This document shows positions 36,814 through 46,267 of a stretch of DNA of 64,000 nt, piece by piece. Each line of letters starts with the position of its first letter. Positions within the stretch are counted from its first letter, which is position 1. Below the pieces are notes generated by a model. It was not told where the DNA came from. It made no database searches and saw nothing but the letters and a program-made list of their open reading frames with translations. The translations under genes were made by a program, and so were the position numbers. The stretch spans positions 186,001 to 250,000 of the forward strand of contig VKHL01000006.1 in NCBI GenBank assembly GCA_015146655.1. The letters run 5' to 3'. Source of the DNA: Ochromonas danica (taxonomy: Eukaryota; Sar; Chrysophyceae; Chromulinales; Chromulinaceae).

Positions 36814-36883
36814 ATCCTTTTTGCCTCGAACCGCCCGAACACACTCAGATTCTATACAGTGCAAGTCAACAGTTGTGCAAGGT

Positions 36884-36956
36884 GGTGAATTGGCGCAATG
36901 GATAGCGCGCCAGCCTTCGGAGCTGGAGGTTGCGAGTTCGAGTCTCGCATTCATCG
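36884..36956 (+). tRNA. tRNA-Arg (anticodon TCG), copy 2
   Basis: It is identical to copy 1, 70 bp upstream, except for positions 5 and 68, which change together from G-C to A-T and so preserve the acceptor stem (GGTGAAT/ATTCATC). All other stems and loops are the same. Both copies look functional. Confidence 0.95.
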
Positions 36957-37438
36957 TCACCTTAGTTTTTCATTTTTGTCTTTATTGATTCCAATCAAAA
37001 TGGTGTTTTATTTTATTGTTTAATGGTGTTTGGAAGGCCTTTAGTATTCTTTAATATTCAATCTAGATGGCCATTGATGTTTCGTTTAACTCTTGAAAGC
37101 AACTCTCTTTGCTGCCTCAGACGCCAAGTGAAGTATCATGATGACCTTGTGTGTGCAAAACAAATAGCAGCAGGCTAATTCCATCAAACTGATGTCAACT
37201 ATACTACTTCTATCCTTTTGAAAACTACTTGTTGCGATGTACCACATATGATCAAATTCAAACCTCAAACAACGAATCAGGAGTTCAAAACTTGAACGTG
37301 AGAAATTGCTGCAAAGGCGAAACGAACAACTGAAGTGAAGAAGTCGTAGCAATCTTCAGTAAGTTACTGACCAAAGACAACCAAACGAATCAAACTAGGA
37401 AACCAAAGCTAAAATAAGCTGTATGTGCCCATAACGAG
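36957..37438. other. Intergenic region between tRNA-Arg and cathepsin palindrome
   Basis: This is AT-rich sequence with no supported gene. It includes the unique 3' flank of the left cathepsin gene. A short minus-strand frame (37086-37352) has no recognisable features. Confidence 0.5.
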
Positions 37439-37460
37439 CCTAAGTTAAACAGAATGCTGC

Positions 37461-38597
37461 TTAAACATCGCCCGCAACCACGGAGTCCTCAATGCCGCAC
37501 TCGTTGGAGCCACGGAGGATCCTGAAGGTACCCTTCTCACCCCAAGAGTCGTTCCAAGAGTTCACGCACAACCAGTAAGGAGTGCCGTTCTCAACACCCC
37601 AACCAATCATCTTGATGGCGTGACCTCCCAAGTTCTTGCCAGTCTTGTGCTGATACACACCAGAAGAGTAGGTCTCGAAGTCCTCGTACACAGTCATAGC
37701 CACGGACAGAGTACCCTTCTCCATCAACTCCTTCTGCATGTTGCTCACACCACGCACGCTGTAAGAAGTGGAAGCCTTGTGCTTGTCCTGGCTGTAAGCG
37801 ATGCCGTAGCCAGACTCAGAGCAAGTGGAGGTGCACTTAGGGGTCTTGTACTCAGGGAGAGTATCGCAAGACACCATGCCTTCAGGAGGATCCACATGGT
37901 GAGCACAGCTGGGCATGGAGTAAGGCTTGCAGGTGCTACCCTTGCCAATGTCGCTGTAGTCGCCACCAGTGGACACACCCACCTTAGTGAACCACTTCCA
38001 GGCACCAGCAGGCTGGCCACCATTGCAGCCCATGGAGAAAGAGCACTGAGCACCGCTGCAGCAGTCCAAGGTGTCCTCAGGGGAGAAGAAGGTCTTGGCA
38101 TCACCCGTCACAATGCAGTGGCGGTCATTGAAAGCCTCGGTGGAGCCAAAGGCCCAGCAAGAGCCGCAGTCAGACTGGTCGCGCACGTGGCCGATGATGT
38201 TGGAGCACTCAGGCCAAGCAGTGCGGGCGTCGAAGGACTCAGGAACGTCCTCATCGCGCACCTTGAACTCAGTCTTCACTGCTTCAGGAGCGATGTAACC
38301 CTCGTCAGAAGGCATGATGGTACCCAGCATTCTCTTCACGTGAGCCACGGTGGCGTTAGCGAAGCGAGGGTTCACGGCAGCCTTCCAGGTGGTCTTCATG
38401 TTCTGAGGAAGGAATGGGAGACGAGAGGGAATTTATTTTGTTAGGGAGAAGGCGGCTCAAGTGCAGATAGGAATTCAACTCACATTAATAGTCTCCACCA
38501 TGGAGAGAGTGATGGCAGGAGTGTGGTGATCCTCCTCCACAATCTTGGCAGCAGAGGCCAAAGCAACGACACAAGCAACAACAAAAGGAACGAACAT
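37461..38597 (-). CDS. Cathepsin B-like cysteine peptidase, left copy
   Basis: Exons 38597-38484 and 38402-37461 around an 81-bp intron encode a 351-aa preproenzyme identical to its mirror partner. It starts with a signal peptide (MFVPFVVACVVALASA) and a propeptide. The mature domain has the catalytic Cys in QSDCGSCWAFG, the GCNGGQP motif, an occluding-loop His pair (CAHHVDPPEG) typical of cathepsin B, the catalytic His in GGHAIKMIGWG and the Asn in VNSWNDSWG. It is a papain-family (C1A) lysosomal or secreted protease. Codon choice is strongly biased to C- and G-ending codons, unlike neighbouring genes, which suggests high expression. Confidence 0.95.
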
Positions 38598-38600
38598 TTT

Positions 38601-38825
38601 TCCTATAGTTTGATTGTCAGGTTTGGTTTGGTCAAACGACTGACTGCTTGCTCTTGGGATCCTCAGAATTGCTTGACGAGTTATAAACCCAAGTTTGTGA
38701 TTTTATTCAGTGTGCCTTGCTGGGTTGATGTTCCTGCTGTGTGTGTGAGGTGCGGGCTGTGTGCTTCAAGATGAGACAGGAGCTGCAAGAGACAAAAAGA
38801 TAAGGAAGACCTCTAAGAGAAAGTC
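38601..38825. promoter_or_regulatory. Bidirectional promoter spacer between cathepsin B genes
   Basis: This 225-bp unique sequence between the two start codons must drive both genes. A TTATAAAC element (around 38691) is a possible TATA-like box for the plus-strand gene. The two halves do not resemble each other, so the two genes have different 5' leaders despite identical coding sequences. Confidence 0.5.
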
Positions 38826-38828
38826 AAA

Positions 38829-39965
38829 ATGTTCGTTCCTTTTGTTGTTGCTTGTGTCGTTGCTTTGGCCTCTGCTGCCAAGATTGTGGAGGAGGATCAC
38901 CACACTCCTGCCATCACTCTCTCCATGGTGGAGACTATTAATGTGAGTTGAATTCCTATCTGCACTTGAGCCGCCTTCTCCCTAACAAAATAAATTCCCT
39001 CTCGTCTCCCATTCCTTCCTCAGAACATGAAGACCACCTGGAAGGCTGCCGTGAACCCTCGCTTCGCTAACGCCACCGTGGCTCACGTGAAGAGAATGCT
39101 GGGTACCATCATGCCTTCTGACGAGGGTTACATCGCTCCTGAAGCAGTGAAGACTGAGTTCAAGGTGCGCGATGAGGACGTTCCTGAGTCCTTCGACGCC
39201 CGCACTGCTTGGCCTGAGTGCTCCAACATCATCGGCCACGTGCGCGACCAGTCTGACTGCGGCTCTTGCTGGGCCTTTGGCTCCACCGAGGCTTTCAATG
39301 ACCGCCACTGCATTGTGACGGGTGATGCCAAGACCTTCTTCTCCCCTGAGGACACCTTGGACTGCTGCAGCGGTGCTCAGTGCTCTTTCTCCATGGGCTG
39401 CAATGGTGGCCAGCCTGCTGGTGCCTGGAAGTGGTTCACTAAGGTGGGTGTGTCCACTGGTGGCGACTACAGCGACATTGGCAAGGGTAGCACCTGCAAG
39501 CCTTACTCCATGCCCAGCTGTGCTCACCATGTGGATCCTCCTGAAGGCATGGTGTCTTGCGATACTCTCCCTGAGTACAAGACCCCTAAGTGCACCTCCA
39601 CTTGCTCTGAGTCTGGCTACGGCATCGCTTACAGCCAGGACAAGCACAAGGCTTCCACTTCTTACAGCGTGCGTGGTGTGAGCAACATGCAGAAGGAGTT
39701 GATGGAGAAGGGTACTCTGTCCGTGGCTATGACTGTGTACGAGGACTTCGAGACCTACTCTTCTGGTGTGTATCAGCACAAGACTGGCAAGAACTTGGGA
39801 GGTCACGCCATCAAGATGATTGGTTGGGGTGTTGAGAACGGCACTCCTTACTGGTTGTGCGTGAACTCTTGGAACGACTCTTGGGGTGAGAAGGGTACCT
39901 TCAGGATCCTCCGTGGCTCCAACGAGTGCGGCATTGAGGACTCCGTGGTTGCGGGCGATGTTTAA
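38829..39965 (+). CDS. Cathepsin B-like cysteine peptidase, right copy
   Basis: Exons 38829-38942 and 39024-39965 encode the same 351-aa preproenzyme as the left copy, including signal peptide, propeptide, catalytic Cys/His/Asn and the HH occluding loop that gives cathepsin B its dipeptidyl-carboxypeptidase activity. The intron (81 bp, GTGAGT...CAG) is identical in both copies. Downstream of the stop the sequence matches the other gene for only 22 bp, then diverges. Because the copies are identical, transcript reads can be assigned only through their UTRs. Confidence 0.95.
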
Positions 39966-40068
39966 GCAGCATTCTGTTTAACTTAGGATGTGTGCTCACT
40001 TGTGGCTCACATTGTCATTATGACTGTTAACATACTCAGATGTTAGTTTATAGTCTTGATAATGTTTT

Positions 40069-41178
40069 TTAAGATGATTTTTTCCAGATAGAATCTAATT
40101 GTTGAGATTTATTCGCATCTGTTCCTGTCCCTCCTTTTCCACCGACTTGTCGAAATGTAATTGAAACACGTCTGTCTGAGAGGAAGTCTTCTTTGTGGAT
40201 AGCATGCATGTAGTTCCATCGAGCTTCTTTGGAAATGATCTGAAGTGTGCCGTGCGAGAGGAGGAGACGATGTTGTCCTGGTTGGTTGGGTACATGATAT
40301 GTCATAGAGCAATCTCCTACAAGGGATAGATTGAGAAGTAGTGGTCCAGAGAGAAAGCGATCATCATAGTGTGGTTTGAGATAATCTCCTTCTGATCGAT
40401 GATAACTGTTCGCATTACATTCATTGACTTGGAAAGTATTCAACTCATTGGGTAGATCAGGATGACGCCATTGTGCTGTGATAACTTTAACACGATCAAT
40501 TACCATTCTAAGATAATCGGGAATATCGTATTCTCCATCCTCGGGTCGATTCTTTCGTACCAAACGCACTTCATTAGGTAAGCCAAACTGTGAACGAAGA
40601 CCAAAGACCTTGGTCTGGCAATGTCCATTGAAGCTAGAGAATCTCCAAGGTGTGGCTTGATCATTGTCAAGGTGGTGAAGGATTTCTGTCTCTTCTTCAG
40701 AAGTGAGGAAGTTGTGCAGGAGAAATATGCCAGGCAGTGCAGTGACAGACTCACAGCGAAGATTCACTGGTACAGGTAAGAAGGGTCTACTAGTCTTACT
40801 AGAGGAGGAAAGGGCAAGAGCAGGACTGGCTTGTGTCATAGGAGTTAGTGGACAGGGTGAGTCAGCAGGCCTAGACTGTGTATGCTGAGGTCTCTGTCGT
40901 TTGTTAGGAGGACCATCATGCTCTTGCTCTTTCTCCTCCTCAGTCTCTTCACTGAGGTCAATCAATAAAGGAGAGGATAATTTGTCCTTTGCAGCTTTCT
41001 CAAGGCAATGGTCAATATGCATGGCAGTGAAGACCAAGTCAGTCCAGAGTGCGCGTTGACAGACAGGACAGACCACTGCTGCTGCAGCTGTTCCTGCTAG
41101 TTTTACCTTCTCCTTAGCAGAGAAGAGCTTGGCTTGCTTGAGGTTGGAAGTGGGGCTGCTTTTGTTCTTCACTTTCAT
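40069..41178 (-). CDS. AlkB-family 2-oxoglutarate/Fe(II) dioxygenase with N-terminal zinc finger
   Basis: This is a single exon of 369 aa from the ATG at 41178. Near residue 40 a UBZ-like C2HC finger is visible (CPVCQRALW...HIDHCL), as in ubiquitin-binding repair proteins. A Ser/Pro linker leads to the AlkB domain from about residue 130. The iron ligands are the HYDD motif (His, Asp) and His in the MHAIHKE segment, and the 2OG-binding arginine lies in DRRVSITFRQV. AlkB enzymes demethylate nucleic acids or proteins. The substrate is unknown, and the zinc finger suggests recruitment to ubiquitylated chromatin or DNA damage (inference). Confidence 0.85.
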   Translation of the reverse strand: MKVKNKSSPTSNLKQAKLFSAKEKVKLAGTAAAAVVCPVCQRALWTDLVFTAMHIDHCLEKAAKDKLSSPLLIDLSEETEEEKEQEHDGPPNKRQRPQHTQSRPADSPCPLTPMTQASPALALSSSSKTSRPFLPVPVNLRCESVTALPGIFLLHNFLTSEEETEILHHLDNDQATPWRFSSFNGHCQTKVFGLRSQFGLPNEVRLVRKNRPEDGEYDIPDYLRMVIDRVKVITAQWRHPDLPNELNTFQVNECNANSYHRSEGDYLKPHYDDRFLSGPLLLNLSLVGDCSMTYHVPNQPGQHRLLLSHGTLQIISKEARWNYMHAIHKEDFLSDRRVSITFRQVGGKGGTGTDANKSQQLDSIWKKSS

Positions 41179-41596
41179 CAAGGTTCTACTCTATCCCACA
41201 CAACATAATTCAATGGGATTCAATTGACTCCTGTGCTGTCCCTCTCCCAGAGCCAGATTGTTCAAATTCTGGATATTTGGCTTATTGTGGGGAAATCATG
41301 GGCACATTAATGTACTTGTAGCTCAAAACTAATTAGTTTTAATGCTTAACCGTGACTTAGAGGATATTCTGTTGGAGTTAAATGGAAAGAAAGACAAGAT
41401 CAAGTTGTTTTGTTGTGATGGTTACTTGTCTTATATCAAGTAGTATCATGGAAGGGAGATATAGATTATCTACACACAGTTCATACTACCCATCATGCTA
41501 TCTATACTAGTCTAGCTTGATCTACAGCACGACTTCCTACTATTACTCGATTCTGCGTATTTTCTGTTCTACTGTTGTCTCATACCTGCCTGACCT
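41179..41596. other. Intergenic region, nothing recognised
   Basis: This AT-rich sequence contains the AlkB promoter and the 3' end of the NagB/PIG-L gene. No RNA gene, repeat or frame is supported. Confidence 0.5.
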
Positions 41597-44515
41597 CTAA
41601 TTGGTCGTCACTTCGAACTTGCTCTTGAGTTCCTCCACCTCCTTGAGGAACTGTGCAGCTGGCATGGCACGAATGAAGATAAAGCCTGCACTATTGCGGA
41701 TGCGGGCATGAGCATGGTTCTTGAAATAGTCCTCCCCTAGCAACACACCCAGTTTCTCCCTCTGATCGCGTTGAATCTGTCGGGCCCAAGCTGAGAAAGG
41801 GCCATCGTAATGAGGCGAAGGGAAGGAAGCACGCTTCTGTGTGATGAAACAACTCATAAAGGTCTCATGCATGAGATCTAAATCACTCTCCGAGCAAGGA
41901 ATCATCAACGTGGCTTCTGCAGGGGTGAAGATGAACCAGACATTGCGATAGCCCCAGACCAAGAGACTGTCTGCATGGTCCAAATCAGCTCGCTGCAAAG
42001 CAATGCGCAAACCAGCTGCCACGACCTGCAATACCTTATAATGAGTATCAGGTCCTGTGCCTTCAGGATCAAAAGCAACGGTGATAACATCAGGCTGGCG
42101 AGCACGGAAGAGATTGGCTACAGGGAGTGCATCATCCTCCAAAGATGGCATGGGCGTGAAGAAATCGTCTGTGTAAAACCTATTTAACCATCCCAACCAC
42201 ACAAGCAATCAATATAAATTTAACATAACGCAGCACAAAGCATAGCAAGTCGTGGCGAATAGAATGGATCTTACTTGGATCTCAAGTGGTGGATACGATT
42301 CATAGGCATGCGAGACAAAGCCCAGACTCGATCCACTTCCGACTCTCTCATGCATCCCTTGAGCAATTGCATCTCTCTACATCAAAGACAAGAGGACAGT
42401 GAGAAACAGGACAGTGAGATAGATATTACAGAGCTTACTTGGGCACCGCATCGCCTGGTTGATGATGACACAGATAGTCATTCTGAATCCATTCCACCTT
42501 CTCCTTCAGCTCGGCAATCAATTGGGAATAGTTCTGAGTTAAAGTGATCTTCCATACTTCTGCAATCTTGCGAAGGAAGATGACGTTCTCGATTTGCTCT
42601 TGCTGGGTCTCATCTTTGTCGAAGAAAGCTTGATGGAACTCTGACATGAGGTCATCATACTCCAGGGTCAAATAGCCTTTACGCACATATTGCTCTAAAG
42701 CTGTTTGTCCATCTTCTTCAGCGAAACATGCAGCCACTTTAGCATGCAAGAAGTCTTCGTTGACGGAGTGGAAGCCTGAGGTGAGGTAAGCGAAGTGGTT
42801 GATGTTATCGTTGAATCTCTCGCCCAAGAGGTTATCGCGATAAGAAGAATAGCTTCCAGAACGAGGCTTGCGAATCTTTGAAGACTCACCAATAACCAAG
42901 GAGTCTTCGCCACTACCACCATTAGTGATAACACGGCTGGAACCACGAGAAGGATTGTAGATCACAGCCTGCCTGCCCAACATGTCATGCATAGCAGCAT
43001 GATAGGAGAGCATAATATCATCGTGATGAGGAGCTGTATGGACGATATGAAGTCCAACAGGAGAGGATTCACGCAAACCTCCTTCAATCTTCTCTTTCAG
43101 TCGACGGGAAGCACAAGCACAAAGCGTCTTGAAAGCCAGAGGATTGGATCGAATCCATGCAGGTAGCTTATAGAGATGCTTGTCTGATTCAAGATCAGCA
43201 GTGTCCAAGAGATGAACAGGTTTCTTCAAGGTGAGAGACATTTCATAGATGCAAGACTCCAGTAGAAGGTAGTCTTCCTCGGGTTGTGCCAGGTAGGAAG
43301 CAGCGGGGGTGAGGTCACCACACAAATGGCTCAAGGCCCAATCCAAGCAACGCGAGCTGATGTTAGCAATATTCTCTTGCTTCCTGGCAAAGAGATGATT
43401 GGCTGCACCGTGTGTGATGAAGAAGCGAGCATTGGGCAGCTTGTGCAAGACAGAGGAAGGGCGTTCGATGTCCGCTGGGTCTTCGATACCAGCACGAACA
43501 ACTGTAGCCTTGCCTTCTCCTGCAGCCATAATGATGACCTTGGCATTAGGATTGTACGAGATAGTGCCCAAACCAATCGTCATGGCAGCCTTGCCCCGTG
43601 CCTTCTCAATTCCTCCCAAATCTGTGGCTGCTGCAGCAGCAGAAGGATAGTTGAAGCCAACCAGTCTGCTCGATAAAATGAAGAGAACAGAGTTAGGCCC
43701 AGAGCATTGTCACAATGAAGATACGACAAGAGACTCACCTGGTGGGACTGTCATGGGCTGAGCCTGGCTGATTGAAAGCGATGTGTCCATCAGGACCAAT
43801 TCCACCCAAAAAGAAGCCTAAAACATATCATCACACCTCCAATTTATGACATATTATAGAGAGATGACCTTCGCATTGAGTAAGACCTACCAATTCCACC
43901 CATGGCCTGCAGCTTGCGCTCATAATCATCGCAATACTTCTGCACCTTCAAGAGAATAGCCTTCTTCTGTACTTCACTGCTATCGACAGGATCACGGGAA
44001 AGAAGAGTAAGATCAACATCAATGCCATCGAAGACAGCCATTTCCTCCACAGTGAGCACTTCAGCTTGCAGCAAATCAAAGGTATGGACATTCTCCTCTT
44101 TGATGCCTAACAAGCTGATATAGAAGGTTCGAACATAGTTACAAAATGAGTTACGATGTGTAGGAAGCATCGGAAAGAACTCATCCAGCATGACAAAGGT
44201 GAGATCTTGGGTGGATGGGAAGGCGTCAATATGGAAACCATAACTACGAACCTCCTCTTGAATCTGAGGATTCTCCCAGTTGTTCTTGTACTTTTCTAAG
44301 GTTTTAATGAAGTATTCAGGTGTTTTGCCAGTGGGTAAGGCAATCACTCCTTTGGGATGAGCTTGAACCCACTCCAGGAAAGTCAGAGCCACAATTTTGC
44401 CCAACTCATAGACATTGAGCACTTCTACCACAGGTGCTCTTTCTCCTTCATAGCTTGACTTACGATTACTTCTTTCTAAGAAGGATTGTTCAACTGGGGT
44501 CCATTGAGTAGACAT
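41597..44515 (-). CDS. Glucosamine-6-phosphate deaminase (NagB)-like / PIG-L (LmbE) deacetylase-like fusion
   Basis: Five exons (44515-43891, 43817-43739, 43668-42439, 42376-42275, 42179-41597) join in frame to 872 aa. The N-terminal half is a NagB domain: a TGKTPEYF phosphate-binding loop, the LDEFF motif with the catalytic Asp, and the GGIGPDGHIAFNQPGS active-site loop. The C-terminal half is a PIG-L/LmbE-type domain with a PHHDDIML zinc motif, as in N-acetylglucosamine deacetylases. Similar tandem proteins are known in Bacteroidetes. In E. coli NagB the loop reads FNEPxS; here the catalytic Glu148 position is Gln. A role in amino-sugar metabolism is inferred, but full deaminase activity is doubtful. 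Confidence 0.82.
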
Positions 44516-46267
44516 AGTGTCACTAGTGGAGAGATGAGAGTGTTCAATAGATTGAATCAGGAATATTCCGCCTCTCATCCCATTCCATGCATCCCACCCA
44601 GTCTGCAACTTCCTTCTTAAGTTAAAGTTCCAGGAAGTGCGAGATTTGGGATTTGGGATTTTCGACCATTTCACGCAAAATGGGATGCTGGGGCTTTGTA
44701 ATCAACTCTGGAACTTCATCCATTTTTTGTTTGCTCCTCTCGTTCGTGACCTTCTCTGTCCGTTCTTTCGCTTTCACTTGGCTCTTTGTGTAGACTTCTT
44801 CTACTGAGGGAAGCAGTGACCAATCGGCCTATCAATTATATTGAAGGAATACAGCGTCCCAAAGTGAGGATACTTTTTGCAAACTGGAACTCTCCTTTCT
44901 GCCTCGCAAATGCTGGATTTAGTCTCGTAAAGGATTCTTCTCTTTAATGCGAAAGTAATGTGCTTTAGGAAAAGCTTGCGTTGCTCTTTACCACTCGGTG
45001 CGATGATAATCCAGCTAGATTATTTCAACCTATTCTGATTGTATGGCGCTTCTGCTACAGAGGTTGACTTTGCAAAGCACAGAGGACACAAGAATACAAG
45101 TTAGCGCTATCTGGAGCGTCATGTTAACAAGATCAATCTGCTTATGTTCTTCCACCAGCGGGCAGCTCATGAGCTGTCAATGACTGCTTGTCCGCTGGTG
45201 TCATTTATTTTCTGTGTAGCTTACTTCCTACCTTCTGTGGTAACAGAGTAAGTGATGAACGCTGCTCCAACGATGTACATAGACTTGCATTCTAGTTAAA
45301 TAGATTGATCTGGAGACTGATTACCATTCCCCACATCATCAAGGCAAAAAGAACTACACATTAGCAAATCAACACCAACAAATAATAATAATGTTATTCT
45401 GCTGATTGCCAGTATTTCTTCTTCAATTGTACATTCTTTTGATATGCAGTGGTAGGTTGTTGGCCCCCCCCCCTTGGACTGTTACAAATCGATCAGTTTC
45501 GCCAACCCATTTGATCGCAATCTTGGGGCTGCACCCTTGGAAGCCATCTGCAGACATGACCAAGACTTTATTATCATTGGAGCGTGCTGGGAAAATAGAG
45601 TCTCTGGGACATTAAATGGCATTGTTTTCTTCAACAACCAACATTAAAGGCACGACAAGGCGGCCCTGCTTGCATGGTGAGACAAACTTCAATAGCATCA
45701 TCAGACATAGAACCATAAGAGGAAAGCGAACATTGGTGCGAAACAGGATTATCAGAGCTTACATAGTCTGACGGAAGTACAGCTCACACTTTGGAAGACC
45801 AGACCACTTCCTTCCTCTGCTGGGCACTGACATCTTGTGAGTTGGTGGATGACTCGCTTTGGTTGGAATACCATCATGTGTCGCACTCCCAGTGAATTGG
45901 AGCTTCGATAACTTTTTACTCGGTATCCATGCCTATTCAAAGCAGATCATAAAATGGCAAATAAATTGCCCAGAAAAGGCTTTGCGTAAGACACTGCTGG
46001 AACAGGCAATTCAATTTGGTGTTCGGCATATTATTTCGACTAGAAGTTTGACAATGCTGAACAATTTCGGAATTGAAGGCCAGCGTGGAGGTGGAACTTG
46101 GCGGAGTTCTCAAACCTCAACATAACTTGCAGCATCTCGTGGATTTCTCTCTCAACTCCAAGCGACAACAGACAACCCAGACCTCGTCCTCATTATCTAA
46201 CTCCACTGCTCGAGCAAAGCGATCTCTGCCTTCCTATTCGAAATTCTGTGCTTGTTTTTGATCAAGA
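44516..46267. other. Large intergenic region without confident gene
   Basis: These 1.75 kb hold only short open frames. At 45471-45480 there is a C homopolymer of about 10. Plus-strand frames at 45859-46125 and 46073-46261 have somewhat coding-like composition and could be a decayed gene or unrecognised 5' exons of the dynamin-like gene. I cannot support either. A 22-bp stretch at 45814-45835 is identical to 51649-51670 inside the kinase gene. Confidence 0.4.

Larger units (their letters stand above)
37439..39987. repeat. Cathepsin B palindrome: two identical 1,162-bp inverted arms
   Basis: The left arm 37439-38600 is the reverse complement of the right arm 38826-39987. I found no difference in the segments I compared (coding exons, intron, ends), and all coordinates sum to 77426. 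The spacer 38601-38825 (225 bp) is not palindromic. The inner boundary falls 3 bp before each ATG and the outer boundary 22 bp after each stop codon. The repeat is therefore almost exactly the transcribed coding unit, intron included, without promoters or 3' flanks. Confidence 0.97.

Noticed and set aside
36656-36842. Upstream in-frame extension of the phosphatase gene
   Set aside because: It would read through the tRNA-Arg gene at 36741-36813 on the opposite strand. The ATG at 36656 gives a sensible N-terminus.
37620-38444. 274-codon open frame antisense to the cathepsin gene (with a mirror at 38982-39806)
   Set aside because: It overlaps a firm cathepsin B exon and its intron. It is open only because of the gene's biased codon use, and the translation is Ala/Val/His-rich without domains.
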